This document shows positions 50,914-60,582 of a DNA stretch of 64,000 nt, piece by piece; positions within the stretch are counted from its first letter, which is position 1; every line of letters begins with the position of its first letter. The DNA lies in contig NZ_WFIX01000182.1 of NCBI RefSeq assembly GCF_009745985.1, forward strand, positions 186,001 to 250,000. The letters run 5' to 3'. A model generated the notes under the pieces. It was not told the DNA's origin. It saw only the letters and a list, made by a program, of their open reading frames with translations, and made no database searches. Source of the DNA: Microbacterium karelineae (GTDB taxonomy: Bacteria > Actinomycetota > Actinomycetes > Actinomycetales > Microbacteriaceae). The position numbers were made by a program, and so were the translations under genes.

Positions 50914-52263
50914 GTGACCCCTCTCGCGACGGCCGGCGTGCTCGCGCAGCGCGTCGACACCCCCACGCCCACCGGCATCGCGACGACGCTCGCGGCCCTC
51001 ATCGCCGAGGGCTCGCTCGCGCCCGGAGACCGGCTCCCGACGGTGCGGGACTTCGCGCGGGCACTCGGCGTGAGCCCCGCGACGGTGTCGACCGCATGGC
51101 AGGCGCTCGCGGGCGCGGGGTCGATCGTCGCGCGAGGACGGGCCGGCACGTTCATCCGCCAGACCGAGACCGATGCGGTCACGCCCCACACGCGCCGCCT
51201 CGCGGGCCATGTCGGACCGGCCCGTCTCGACCTCTCCCGCGGCACGCCGGATCCGGCCCTCCTGCCCGACCTCGCCCGGGCGTTCGCGCGCGCGACGCCG
51301 CGCGCCGGGACCGCGAGCTATCACGACAGCCCCGTCCTGCCGGCCCTGGAGCGCCAGCTGCGGGAGGGATGGCCCGCGCCCTCCCACCGCCTCACCGTCC
51401 TCGACGGCGCGCTCGACGCGATCGACCGGTCGCTGCAGCAGCTGACCCGCTTCGGCGACCGCGTCATCGTCGAGGAGCCGACCTTCCCGCCGTTCCACGA
51501 CCTGCTCGAGGCGCTGCACCTCGTCGCCGTCCCCGTCGTCATGGACGAGCACGGCATGCTCCCCGATGCTCTCGCCGACGCTCTCGCACGGGGCCCGCGC
51601 GCCGCGATCCTGCAGCCGCGCGCGCAGAACCCGACCGGCGCGTCCATGACCGCCGCGCGGGCGGAGGAGCTCGCGGACGTCCTCCGGCGCTCGCCCCGCG
51701 GCTCCGCGGTCACGATCATCGAGGACGACCACTCCGATGCGATCGCCCAGGCGGCCGCCGTGTCGCTCTCCGCATCGCTGCCCGAGCAGACGATCGTCGT
51801 GCGGTCGTTCTCGAAGTCGCACGGCCCCGATCTGCGCATCGCCGCGCTCGGCGGCCCCGACGCCGTCGTCGAGCGCATCGAGGCGCGGCGCACGCTCGGG
51901 GCGTGGTGGACGCCGCGGCTCATCCAGCGCATCGTCGCCGAGCTGCTCGTCGACGGCGAGGCGATCGCCGATCTCGCGTTCGCGCGCGCCACCTACGCCG
52001 CGCGGCAGCGCCGCTTCGCGGCCGCCCTCTCGGCGGAGCTGGGCGGCGACGCGCCCGCGTTCGACGGCATCAACTCCTGGATCCCCGTCGCCGACGAGCG
52101 CGCCGCCATCGTCTCGCTCGCGGCGCAGGGCATCCGCGCGGCGGCCGGCAGCGCCTTCACGCTGTCCGACGCGACCGATCGGATCCGGGTGACGATCGGA
52201 GCCCTCGCATCGGATCCCGCGCCGGTCGCCGCGGCCGTCGCCCGCGCGGCCCGCGCGCAGTAG
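50914..52263 (+). CDS. MocR-family transcriptional regulator (GntR helix-turn-helix plus aminotransferase domain)
   Basis: The 449-residue protein has an N-terminal winged helix (about 15-80: GSLAPGDRLPTVRDFARALG, then VSPATVSTAWQAL) and a fold-type I aminotransferase-like domain (about 105-445). The PLP-binding lysine is in VVRSFSKSHGPDLR, and LQPRAQNPTGASMT and IIEDDHSD are conserved. Such regulators sense PLP, GABA or beta-alanine-type amines. Divergent placement suggests it controls the pyrimidine operon, perhaps with beta-alanine as ligand. The start is GTG 50914; no in-frame ATG lies near. Confidence 0.9.
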   Translation: MTPLATAGVLAQRVDTPTPTGIATTLAALIAEGSLAPGDRLPTVRDFARALGVSPATVSTAWQALAGAGSIVARGRAGTFIRQTETDAVTPHTRRLAGHVGPARLDLSRGTPDPALLPDLARAFARATPRAGTASYHDSPVLPALERQLREGWPAPSHRLTVLDGALDAIDRSLQQLTRFGDRVIVEEPTFPPFHDLLEALHLVAVPVVMDEHGMLPDALADALARGPRAAILQPRAQNPTGASMTAARAEELADVLRRSPRGSAVTIIEDDHSDAIAQAAAVSLSASLPEQTIVVRSFSKSHGPDLRIAALGGPDAVVERIEARRTLGAWWTPRLIQRIVAELLVDGEAIADLAFARATYAARQRRFAAALSAELGGDAPAFDGINSWIPVADERAAIVSLAAQGIRAAAGSAFTLSDATDRIRVTIGALASDPAPVAAAVARAARAQ

Positions 52264-52284
52264 GGCGCTCCCGGACAACGCGAA

Positions 52285-52314
52285 GCGCCCCGCCGGACGG
52301 ATCCGACGGGGCGC
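52285..52314. terminator. Bidirectional terminator between MocR gene and sucD
   Basis: A 13-bp stem with one mismatch joins 52285-52297 (GCGCCCCGCCGGA) and 52302-52314 across a four-base loop. It lies between convergent stops at 52263 and 52333. Confidence 0.85.
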
Positions 52315-52332
52315 CTGCGATGCGGCGTGTGC

Positions 52333-53235
52333 TTACAGCGCCTGCAGGATCTCCCGCATGAGCTGGGCGGTCTCGCTCGGCGTCTTGCCGACCTTCACGC
52401 CGGCGGCCTCGAGGGCCTCCTTCTTGGCGGACGCGGTTCCCGCGGAGCCGGAGACGATCGCGCCGGCGTGGCCCATCGTCTTGCCCTCGGGTGCCGTGAA
52501 GCCCGCCACATAGCCGACGACCGGCTTCGTCACGTGCGCCTTGATGTACTCGGCCGCGCGCTCCTCGGCGTCGCCGCCGATCTCGCCGATCATGACGATC
52601 GCCTTCGTATCGGGGTCATTCTCGAACGCCTCGAGCGCGTCGATGTGCGTCGTGCCGATGACCGGGTCGCCGCCGATGCCGATGGCGGTCGAGAAGCCGA
52701 AGTCGTTCAGCTCGAACATCATCTGGTACGTCAGGGTTCCCGACTTCGACACGAGGCCGATCGGGCCCTTGCCCGTGATGTTCGCGGGCGTGATGCCGGC
52801 GAGCGCCTCGTCGGGCGTGATGATGCCCGGGCAGTTGGGGCCGATGATGCGGGTCTTGTTGCCCTTCGACTTCGCGTAGGCCCACGCCTCGGCGGCGTCG
52901 CCCACGGGCACGCCCTCCGTGATCACGACGAGGAGCGGGATCTCGGCGTCGATGGCCTCGATCATCGCGTCCTTCGTGAACTTCGGCGGGACGAACGCGA
53001 CGGACACGTCGGCGCCCGCTTTCGTCATCGCCTCGGCGACCGTGCCGTAGACGGGCAGCTCGACCTCGCCCTCGTGCGCCGTCTCGTGCGTCACGGTGGT
53101 GCCGGCCTTGCGCGCGTTCACGCCGCCGACGACCTTCGTGCCGGCCTTCAGCATCAGCGCGGTGTGCTTGGTGCCCTCGCCGCCCGTGATGCCCTGGACG
53201 ATGACCTTCGAATCCTTGTTCAGGTAGATCGACAT
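52333..53235 (-). CDS. sucD: Succinyl-CoA synthetase alpha subunit
   Basis: With SucC it interconverts succinyl-CoA and succinate with formation of ATP or GTP in the TCA cycle. The 300-residue protein has the CoA-binding Rossmann fold ([19 protein letters not shown]), [13 protein letters not shown], and the phosphorylated histidine in [18 protein letters not shown]. The length is normal. It is 28 bases after sucC and shares its transcript. Confidence 0.97.
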   Translation of the reverse strand: MSIYLNKDSKVIVQGITGGEGTKHTALMLKAGTKVVGGVNARKAGTTVTHETAHEGEVELPVYGTVAEAMTKAGADVSVAFVPPKFTKDAMIEAIDAEIPLLVVITEGVPVGDAAEAWAYAKSKGNKTRIIGPNCPGIITPDEALAGITPANITGKGPIGLVSKSGTLTYQMMFELNDFGFSTAIGIGGDPVIGTTHIDALEAFENDPDTKAIVMIGEIGGDAEERAAEYIKAHVTKPVVGYVAGFTAPEGKTMGHAGAIVSGSAGTASAKKEALEAAGVKVGKTPSETAQLMREILQAL

Positions 53236-53263
53236 TCTCTTGTCCTTATCCGATCTGTTCGTC

Positions 53264-54430
53264 TCAGGCGTTCGCCAGCGTGGCGGCCTTGTCGGCGCCT
53301 TCGTCCATGCCTGCGGCGAGGGTGACGAGCGGGTGGTTCGCGTCCGCGAGGATCGCGCGCCCCTCCTCGACCTGGTTGCCGTCGAGGCGCACGACGAGCG
53401 GCTTCGTGGCCGCGTCGCCGAGGATCTCGAGCGCCTTCACGATGCCCTCCGCCACCGCGACACAGCTCGTGATGCCGCCGAAGACGTTGACGAAGACGCT
53501 CTTGACCTGCGGGTCGCCCAGGATCACGTCGAGGCCCGCGGCCATGACCTGCGCGTTCGCGCCGCCGCCGATGTCGAGGAAGTTGGCGGGCTTGACGCCG
53601 CCGTGGTTCTCGCCCGCGTAGGCGGTGACGTCGAGCGTCGACATGACGAGGCCCGCGCCGTTGCCGATGATGCCGACCTCGCCGTCGAGCTTCACGTAGT
53701 TGAGCCCGGACTCCTTGGCCTTCGCCTCGAGCGGGTCCGCCGCGCCCTTGTCCTCGAGCTCCTCATGGCCGGGGTGGCGCACCTCGGAGCCGTTGTCGTC
53801 GAGCGACACCTTGCCGTCGAGGGCGATGATGTCGCCCTCGGCCGTGCGGACGAGGGGGTTGACCTCGACGAGCGTCGCGTCCTCGCCCTTGTAGACGTCA
53901 TAGAGCCTGACGAAGACGTCCGCGACCTTGCTCACGAGTTCGTCGGGGAAGTTCGCGGCCTTCGCGATCTCGATGGCCTTGGTCCTGTTGATGCCGACGA
54001 GCGGGTCGACCTCGACGCGCGCGAGCGCCTCGGGCTTCTCGACCGCGAGCTGCTCGATCTCCATGCCGCCCTCGACGCTGCACAGGGACAGGTAGGAGCG
54101 GTTCGCCCGATCGAGCAGGACCGAGAAGTAGAACTCCTCTGCGATGTTCGCGCCCGCCGCGACCATGACGCGCTGGACGACGTGGCCCTTGATGTCGAGG
54201 CCGAGGATCGCCTTCGCGGCCTCGTACGCCTCATCGGGGTTCTTCGCGACCTTGACGCCGCCCGCCTTGCCGCGGCCTCCGGTCTTCACCTGCGCCTTGA
54301 CGACCACCACGCCGCCGATCTTCTCGGCCGCTGCCTTCACCTCCTCGGGGGTGTCGGCGACGATGCCGGCGAGCACCGGCACCTCGTACTTCTCGAAAAG
54401 GTCTCGAGCCTGGTACTCGTAGAGATCCAC
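53264..54430 (-). CDS. sucC: Succinyl-CoA synthetase beta subunit
   Basis: The 388-residue subunit carries the ATP-grasp domain and the succinate site. It shows [59 protein letters not shown] and [16 protein letters not shown]-like [18 protein letters not shown]. The GTG at 54430 follows AAGGA and is the normal family start; longer readings would run into the upstream region. The 176 bases before it up to 54606 contain no gene I can support and should hold the promoter. Confidence 0.97.
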   Translation of the reverse strand: MDLYEYQARDLFEKYEVPVLAGIVADTPEEVKAAAEKIGGVVVVKAQVKTGGRGKAGGVKVAKNPDEAYEAAKAILGLDIKGHVVQRVMVAAGANIAEEFYFSVLLDRANRSYLSLCSVEGGMEIEQLAVEKPEALARVEVDPLVGINRTKAIEIAKAANFPDELVSKVADVFVRLYDVYKGEDATLVEVNPLVRTAEGDIIALDGKVSLDDNGSEVRHPGHEELEDKGAADPLEAKAKESGLNYVKLDGEVGIIGNGAGLVMSTLDVTAYAGENHGGVKPANFLDIGGGANAQVMAAGLDVILGDPQVKSVFVNVFGGITSCVAVAEGIVKALEILGDAATKPLVVRLDGNQVEEGRAILADANHPLVTLAAGMDEGADKAATLANA

Positions 54431-54606
54431 GTTGCATTCCTTCGGTGGGGCACGGGAAAGAGGCAGCCGCGCTCGTGGGTTGGACTGTCTCGATGTCGAG
54501 AGATCTCGACCGGCTTCCACCCTACTACCGCGCGGAAAACGCTTCGTTCACGCGACGACGCCCCGCGGCCCGAAGGCGGCGGGGCGATGGGGATGCGTGC
54601 GGGTCG

Positions 54607-54762
54607 CTACCGTGCGCTCCTGAACATCGGGAGCGCCATCGCGAGGCAGACGGCGATGATGCCGAGGGCGAAGATGACGCCCTGGAACGAGGTGACCATG
54701 AACGCGACGGCGAACAGGAACAGCCCGCCGAGGAACAGGATCAGCGCGAGAATGAACATCAT
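54607..54762 (-). CDS. Small two-helix membrane protein (51 residues)
   Basis: The peptide has two hydrophobic helices (about 2-23 and 27-46) joined by a short loop and ends MFRSAR. It starts with two ATGs (54762 and 54759) and has GGAGGG about ten bases upstream. No family is recognised. Its position between the amine-oxidase operon and sucCD gives no functional hint. Confidence 0.65.
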   Translation of the reverse strand: MMFILALILFLGGLFLFAVAFMVTSFQGVIFALGIIAVCLAMALPMFRSAR

Positions 54763-54889
54763 GATGGAACAGCCCTCCGGAAAAGTCTGATCCCAGCCTA
54801 CCGGGTGTCGGCGACGTCACACGCCGACGAGCGCGTCGATCGCGGCGCGGACGCGGAGGCCCAGTCGGTTCTCCCCCGAGCCGCCGGCA

Positions 54890-55390
54890 TCACGCGATGG
54901 CCGGCATGAGCGCCATCGCGGCGACCATCACCGCCATCGACGCCCGGTCGACGGCGTGGTTCCGGTGAGCGCGGCGGTCGCGCACGAGCAGGACGACGAT
55001 CCACGCGCCGTAGGCGAGCGCCGAGATCGTGGCGACCGCGACGACGTCCGGGCCGCCGTGGTGGTGGGCCGATGAGGATCCGTCGTGCGCCCCGCCCCCG
55101 ACCACGAGCAGCGCCATGAGCGCAAGCCCCACGAGCCGCGGAGATTCGGCGAGGGCGGCGGTTCGGCCCCCGCGGATCCGGGCCGCGGCCCCTCCCGCGA
55201 CGGCCGCGCCCAGCAGCGCGAGCCCCCACGCGACCTGGGCGAGAACGCCGGGGCCGGCCATATCGATCATCGCCACGAGCATGACGACCGCACCGACGAC
55301 CGCGGTCACCGACGCGCGGGGGCGGGCGGTCGCAGCGCACGCGACGCACACCGCCCCTGAGGCGACCATCACGAGGTGGAGCGCTCCCAT
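54890..55390 (-). CDS. DUF5134-like membrane protein with a His-rich loop
   Basis: The 166-residue protein has about five hydrophobic helices. Between helices 3 and 4 is the loop AHDGSSSAHHHGGPD, a likely metal-binding stretch. It resembles the DUF5134 family of actinobacterial membrane proteins. ATG 55390 follows the amine-oxidase stop after one base, with GAGGGGC upstream, so the two are co-translated. Copper handling for the oxidase is an attractive but unproven role. Confidence 0.7.
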   Translation of the reverse strand: MGALHLVMVASGAVCVACAATARPRASVTAVVGAVVMLVAMIDMAGPGVLAQVAWGLALLGAAVAGGAAARIRGGRTAALAESPRLVGLALMALLVVGGGAHDGSSSAHHHGGPDVVAVATISALAYGAWIVVLLVRDRRAHRNHAVDRASMAVMVAAMALMPAIA

Positions 55391-55391
55391 G

Positions 55392-57365
55392 TCAGTGGCA
55401 GTGCCCCTCGCGGCCGGCGGCGTCACCCGTCGCGCAGTGCGGCGCAGCCGCTGCGGGCGCGTCGAGGGCGGGGTTGCGATCGAAGAACCCGACCGGCTTG
55501 AGGGTGAAGCCCGTGTAGTCGACAGGCATCACGGGCCAGTCCTCGACGCGGGGGAAGTGCGTCAGCCCGAACGTGTGCCACAGCACGATGTCCTCGCCAT
55601 CGAGTGGGCGGTCCGCGGCGACATAGGTCGGGAGCCCGTCGGGCGTTCCCGTCACCGGGCTCTGGTTGACGACCTCGCCGACGGGCCACCGCTCACCGTC
55701 GGCGTACTGCGTCACCCACAGGTGCTTCGTCGCGTACGCGGCTCGGTGCGCGATCGCGCTGGAAGGATCCGCGAGCAGCAGCGGTCTGCCCTCCGGGTGG
55801 AGGGCGTAGCCCGTCGGCTGACCGAGACGGTTCCTCTCCTGCGTGCTGGTGACCAGCCAATGTCGATCAACGAGGTTATCGGCCGTGCGCTGGGCGCTCG
55901 CCTCCGACGTCAGGCGCGTCTTCTTCTGCGCGAACGCGTTGCCGAACGGGTTCTCCTCGCTCACCGGCACGCGGACGACATCGACCTCGTCGACCGCATT
56001 CTCGCCGCCGCCGACGGCCATGTCGAGCCGGGCAGAGAACAGATGCTGATGCACGGGTGCGCCGAGGCCGGGGGCCATCTCGGTCGCATACGGATAGCCC
56101 TCGCCCGGGTATGCCGAGGTGAACACGATGCCGGTGGCCTTCGCCTCGAGCTGGATCGTGCCATCGAGGTACAGGTACCAGTAGAACCCGTAGTCGTAGT
56201 TCCCGATGGTCACGAAGAACGAGATCACGAGGCGGCGCTGTCTGCGTGTCTGGGCCATGCCGTTGAAGATGTCGGTGTGCTTCCAGAGCACGCCGTAGTC
56301 CTCCTCGTGCAGGCAGATCGCGTTGTCGATGGTGCGCGGCTCTCCCCTCTCATCGGCGACCACCGCGTCGAAGTACGTGATCTCCCCCAGGCAGTCGCAA
56401 CCGAGCTCAAGCGAATTCGTGTAGCGGCCGAAGATGTACTCGGCCTGGTCGAAGTAGTTGATCCAGCGACGCGCGGGCTGCGGGTCGCCGTACGGCACGA
56501 CCATGTCCGCGACCGACGCTCGGTAGATCACAGGGCGCACCCGCGCGCCGTCCCTCACGCCCAGCTGGTGCAGGATGAGCCCCTCGCGCGGGTCGAACGA
56601 CCAGCGGAGCTCCCAATCCGCCCAGCGGATCCTGTTGCCCTCGACCGAGAATGACGCCCCCTCGGGCTGCGTGATCTCGATCGGCTTCATGTCCGTGCGC
56701 GGAGCGCCGTCGCCGTGAGGCGCGGCGTCCCACTCCGAGCGCTCATGCGGCACATCATAATCCTGTGAGTCGATGACCTCGAAGACCTCGTGCGTGACGA
56801 GGTCGACATGAGCGACGAGCCCGTCGACGGGATGACCCCACGGGAGGTCCTTCTCGTCGTTCTGGACGAAGCCCAGCACTCGGCACATGCGACGCTCGGA
56901 TTCGGCCGGACGCCCGAAGTTGCCGGGCGACAGCGGCACCGCACGCACCTTCCTCGGATCCACGCCGCGCCGCGCGAGCGCGGCCGTCCACTCGTCGCTC
57001 GCGAGCAGCCAGTCCTCGATCTCCGCGAAGTCCTCGTCGAGGATCGCCGCCTGCCCCTGCGTGGCCGCGTCGATCTCGTGCGTCGACACGATCGATCCGG
57101 ACGTGACATCCACGACGACGATCGTGCCGCGCCCCGTCGTCAGATCGACCAGCGTCGCCGCCACCTGACGGATGATCGGATCGCCCTCCCGGAACGCCAT
57201 CACCTCGGACTTGGGGGCCTCCACGAGGCTCACGTGCGCGAATCGCGTGTCGGCGGTCACCAGCCCCGCCTCGTCCAGGGTCTCGCGCGCCGCGGAGATC
57301 TCGTCGGCCGTCAGCACGTCGAGGGGATGGGTGACGCCCGTCGTGCGAGAGATGTCGATGGTCAT
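55392..57365 (-). CDS. Copper-containing primary-amine oxidase
   Basis: The enzyme oxidises primary amines to aldehydes, releasing ammonia and hydrogen peroxide. The 657 residues fit the Arthrobacter phenylethylamine/histamine oxidase type. The tyrosine that becomes the TPQ cofactor is Tyr390 in TIGNYDYG. The catalytic base Asp306 lies 84 residues earlier, as in AGAO. Copper ligands are His439 and His441 (PVHQHLF) and probably His603 (LTHFPRVEDW). LGCDCLGEI is present. The C-terminus APHCATGDAAGREGHCH is Cys/His-rich. It follows a permease gene by 38 bases, so the operon imports and oxidises an amine. Confidence 0.95.
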   Translation of the reverse strand: MTIDISRTTGVTHPLDVLTADEISAARETLDEAGLVTADTRFAHVSLVEAPKSEVMAFREGDPIIRQVAATLVDLTTGRGTIVVVDVTSGSIVSTHEIDAATQGQAAILDEDFAEIEDWLLASDEWTAALARRGVDPRKVRAVPLSPGNFGRPAESERRMCRVLGFVQNDEKDLPWGHPVDGLVAHVDLVTHEVFEVIDSQDYDVPHERSEWDAAPHGDGAPRTDMKPIEITQPEGASFSVEGNRIRWADWELRWSFDPREGLILHQLGVRDGARVRPVIYRASVADMVVPYGDPQPARRWINYFDQAEYIFGRYTNSLELGCDCLGEITYFDAVVADERGEPRTIDNAICLHEEDYGVLWKHTDIFNGMAQTRRQRRLVISFFVTIGNYDYGFYWYLYLDGTIQLEAKATGIVFTSAYPGEGYPYATEMAPGLGAPVHQHLFSARLDMAVGGGENAVDEVDVVRVPVSEENPFGNAFAQKKTRLTSEASAQRTADNLVDRHWLVTSTQERNRLGQPTGYALHPEGRPLLLADPSSAIAHRAAYATKHLWVTQYADGERWPVGEVVNQSPVTGTPDGLPTYVAADRPLDGEDIVLWHTFGLTHFPRVEDWPVMPVDYTGFTLKPVGFFDRNPALDAPAAAAPHCATGDAAGREGHCH

Positions 57366-57403
57366 TGTCGTGACTCCTGTCTGAGAGGTCGGCGTCGGGG
57401 CGC

Positions 57404-58885
57404 TCATGCGCCCTCGGCGATGGTCGAGATGACGAGTTCGTAGCGCTCGGGATAGCGACGCTTCAGGATCTGCGCCTGCACGACGCCGATGAGCGCGAAG
57501 GCCGCGATGAGCGCGAGGAGGAAGATGCTCACCCCGCCGAAGACAGGATCTCCCGCCGCGTCGACGTCGCCGACCATGAGCGGGAAGTACGCGATGATCG
57601 CGACGGCGCACGCGACGAGCCCGACGAATCCGAGTACGGGCGCGACGAGCGTGTTCCACACGCGGCCGGCCGCGGAGGCGCGGCGGAACCAGACGATCAC
57701 GGCGATCGACGTGACGGCCATGAGGATGACGATCGCGAGGGTCGCGACGCCGGCGAACCAGGTGAACACGTGCAGCACGGGATCGAGTCCGAGGATCGCG
57801 AACAGGAGGACGAGGGCGGCCGCCGTCGCGGACTGCACGAGCGAGGACAGGTGCGGCGACGCGTGCGTCGGGTGCACGCGCTCGAGAGCGGTGGGCAGGA
57901 GGCGCGCGGACGCCATGGAGTGCTGATAGCGCGTGAGCACGTTGTGAAAGGACAGGATGCACGCGAACATGCTCGTGATCAGCAGCACGTTCATGATGAT
58001 CTGTCCGATGGGACCGAGGTACAGGGCGGTCGTGAGGATCACGACGTTCTCGTAGTCGGCCGCGACGGTGTCCACCGCCTGCGACGGCCCCCACGCCATG
58101 ACGAGCCCCCAGCTGGCGAACGCATAGAAGACGCCGACGCCTGCGCAGGCGATGTAGGTCGCCTTCGGGACCGTGCGATCCGGATCCTTCGCCTCGCTGC
58201 GGAACACGGCCGTCGACTCGAATCCGATGAAGGCCGCGATCGCGAACATGAGGCCGACTCCCGGCGCTCCCGAGACGACGTTGTCGGGGGCGAACGGCTC
58301 GAGCGAGAGGCCCTCCGCGCCGCCCCTGAGGACGACGGCGACGACGAGGACCAGCACGATCGCGACCTCGGCGAGCAGGAGCACGCCGAGCACCTTCGCG
58401 CTCAGGTCGATGTGGTTGTAGCCGAGCACGCCGGTCAGGGCGACGACCGCGAGGCCGCAGAGCCACCAGGGGATCGTCGGGCCGCCGAGTCCCGCGACGG
58501 TGCTCGCGAGCACTGCGCCGATGTATCCGTAGACGCAGGCCTGGATCGAGGTGTACGTGAGGATCGCGAGCCACGACGCGGCGACGCCGGCGCTGCGCCC
58601 GAGACCGTGGCCGATGTAGGTGAAGAAGGCGCCAGGGCGCGGGATCGCGCGGGACATCGCCGACAGGCCGACGGTGAACAGGACGAGCACGACGGCGGAC
58701 AGCAGGTACAGGCTCGGGAAGCCGACGCCGTTGCCGAGCAGGACGCCGAGGGGCGCTGCGCCGCCGATGACGGTGAGCGGCGAGGCGGCCGCCACGACCA
58801 TAAGGACGATCGCGCCGACGCCGAGGCTGCCGGACAATGTGCGCGGCCTCTCGGCCTCGCGGGGGATGCGGGTGGTGGTGGACAC
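57404..58885 (-). CDS. APC-family amino acid/amine permease
   Basis: The 493-residue transporter has about twelve helices. Motifs include VLMVVAAASPLTVIGG in helix 1, FTYIGHGLGRSAG, and helix 6 FIGFESTAVFRSEAKDPDRT, a highly conserved APC segment. The N-terminal 18 residues are polar. Encoded directly before the amine oxidase gene, it probably imports that enzyme's substrate, an aromatic or other primary amine (inference). It starts at 58885 and is divergent from another APC permease. Confidence 0.9.
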   Translation of the reverse strand: MSTTTRIPREAERPRTLSGSLGVGAIVLMVVAAASPLTVIGGAAPLGVLLGNGVGFPSLYLLSAVVLVLFTVGLSAMSRAIPRPGAFFTYIGHGLGRSAGVAASWLAILTYTSIQACVYGYIGAVLASTVAGLGGPTIPWWLCGLAVVALTGVLGYNHIDLSAKVLGVLLLAEVAIVLVLVVAVVLRGGAEGLSLEPFAPDNVVSGAPGVGLMFAIAAFIGFESTAVFRSEAKDPDRTVPKATYIACAGVGVFYAFASWGLVMAWGPSQAVDTVAADYENVVILTTALYLGPIGQIIMNVLLITSMFACILSFHNVLTRYQHSMASARLLPTALERVHPTHASPHLSSLVQSATAAALVLLFAILGLDPVLHVFTWFAGVATLAIVILMAVTSIAVIVWFRRASAAGRVWNTLVAPVLGFVGLVACAVAIIAYFPLMVGDVDAAGDPVFGGVSIFLLALIAAFALIGVVQAQILKRRYPERYELVISTIAEGA

Positions 58886-58998
58886 GGAGGGCCTCCGACG
58901 GTCGGTGCGGATGATGCGGAGCGAGACCGATCCTGGCGGGCGGCCTTTGCCCCGTCGTTGCGCCGATGCGACCAGATGTCGCGATCAAACGGGACGGG

Positions 58999-59029
58999 GT
59001 GTCTCATTTGCGAGGCGAACAGGAGACAC
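58999..59029. promoter_or_regulatory. Inverted repeat between the divergent permease genes
   Basis: GTGTCTC (58999-59005) and GAGACAC (59023-59029) form a perfect 7-bp inverted repeat with a 17-base centre in the 202-base divergent region. It is a candidate operator for the IclR-type regulator encoded at 60583. Confidence 0.45.
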
Positions 59030-59087
59030 GCCGACGTAACGCCGCGCCGGTAGCCTCGCGACAGCTCGAACACGAGGAGGCCGAACC

Positions 59088-60569
59088 GTGGAGGAACTCG
59101 CCCGCGCCATCGCGCGCCCTGACCCCGTTCCCGGCGTTCAGGATGCGTCCGCGCTGTCGGGTCTCGCGCGGCGAAGCGTCGGCTTCTTCGACGTCCTCGG
59201 CCAGTCGGTCGCCGGCCTCGCCCCCGCAGCCGCGGCGACGACGGTTCCCGTGATCACGGTCGCGGTCGCGGCGGGCGGATCCGTCCTGTCGATCGTCATC
59301 GCAGCACTCGTGAGCCTCGCCGTCGCGACGTGCATCAACGTCTTCGCGCGCCGTGTCTCGGCCGCGGGATCGCTCTACACATTCATCGCGCTGGGTCTCG
59401 GCCGACGCGCATCGGTCGTCGGCGGCGCCGCGCTCCTCCTGGGCTACGGATTCGTCACCGTGTTCGAGCTGTTCGCCGCCGGGCACTTCCTCGTCTCGGC
59501 GCTTCCCGTCCTGGGGGACGGTCGCGCCACGGGGGTCGTGGCGCTCGTCACGCTCGGGGGCGCGTTCGCGTGGATTCTGCTCGGCGGGATCCGCCTGTCG
59601 GCGCGCGTGACGCTCGTCATCGAGATCGTCACCGTCACCGCCATCCTCGCGCTCGTCGCGACGACGCTCGCGCGCGTGCCGCTCGACCTCGCCGCCGTCC
59701 TCCCGACACCGGAGGACCTCCCGAGTCTGCCGCTCGGGATCGTCATCGCGATGACCGCATTCGTGGGCTTCGAGAGCGCCGCATCGCTCGGCGTCGAGGC
59801 GAAGCGGCCGCTCGCGACGATCCCGCGCGTGCTCCTGTGCACCGTCGCGGCGGCAGGCGTGCTCTTCGTCGTCGTGGCGCTCACCGAGGTCTCGGCATTC
59901 CGTTCGCTCGGGATCGAGCTCGGCGAGTCGGACGCGCCGCTCGGCGACATCGCGCGCGCGATCGACCTTCCATGGATCGTCACCGCCCTCGATCTCCTGA
60001 TCGCGGTGTCGTTCTTCGCCGCCGCCGTCGCCGCGACGACCGCCATCGTGCGCATCGTCTTCTCCATGGCGCATGAGGGGCTTCTCCCCGTGTCCATCGG
60101 CCGTACCTCCCCGCGCACGGGCGCACCGCGCGGCGCCATCGCGGTTGCCGTCCCTCTGCTCGTGGCCGTGCCCGTCGCGCTGCGCGCGGTCGGCGCCGAT
60201 CTGTCGCTCGCGATGCACACGCTGCTCGTCGCATCAGGGGCGAGCTTCATCCTCGCGTACGCGCTCGTCTGCGCCTCGGCACCCATCTTCCTCGTGCGGA
60301 TCGGCGAGGCGACCCTCTGGCCCATCGCGCGCGCTGCGATCGCGGTCGTCGTGCTCGGCGGGGTGCTCGTGACGTTCATCGCCGTGGCGGGCAGCTCCCT
60401 CAGCGGCGTCGGCGTCGCTGCGTTCGCCGGCGTGCTCGTCGCCGCCATCGCGACGCTCACGATCGTGCGTCGGCGCTCGACACGGCTCGTGCGGGCCGTG
60501 CACGATGTGCCGATCACATCCGATCTGCTGGGCGGAGAGCCCACCGCGCGCTCCGGCGAGCGTCCATAG
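59088..60569 (+). CDS. APC-family permease
   Basis: The 493-residue transporter has about twelve helices and the APC helix 6 segment AFVGFESAASLGVEAKRPL. It starts at GTG 59088 with AGGAGG 8 bases upstream. It ends 13 bases before the IclR regulator gene, so the two are probably co-transcribed. Its C-terminal tail is arginine-rich then acidic (HDVPITSDLLGGEPTARS). Substrate unknown. Confidence 0.9.
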   Translation: MEELARAIARPDPVPGVQDASALSGLARRSVGFFDVLGQSVAGLAPAAAATTVPVITVAVAAGGSVLSIVIAALVSLAVATCINVFARRVSAAGSLYTFIALGLGRRASVVGGAALLLGYGFVTVFELFAAGHFLVSALPVLGDGRATGVVALVTLGGAFAWILLGGIRLSARVTLVIEIVTVTAILALVATTLARVPLDLAAVLPTPEDLPSLPLGIVIAMTAFVGFESAASLGVEAKRPLATIPRVLLCTVAAAGVLFVVVALTEVSAFRSLGIELGESDAPLGDIARAIDLPWIVTALDLLIAVSFFAAAVAATTAIVRIVFSMAHEGLLPVSIGRTSPRTGAPRGAIAVAVPLLVAVPVALRAVGADLSLAMHTLLVASGASFILAYALVCASAPIFLVRIGEATLWPIARAAIAVVVLGGVLVTFIAVAGSSLSGVGVAAFAGVLVAAIATLTIVRRRSTRLVRAVHDVPITSDLLGGEPTARSGERP

Positions 60570-60582
60570 GGCACGGATCCGC

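Noticed and set aside
54807-54828. GTCGGCG/CGCCGAC hairpin as a terminator after the DUF5134-like gene.
   Set aside because: A 7-bp stem with an 8-base loop and no T run is too weak in DNA of this composition.
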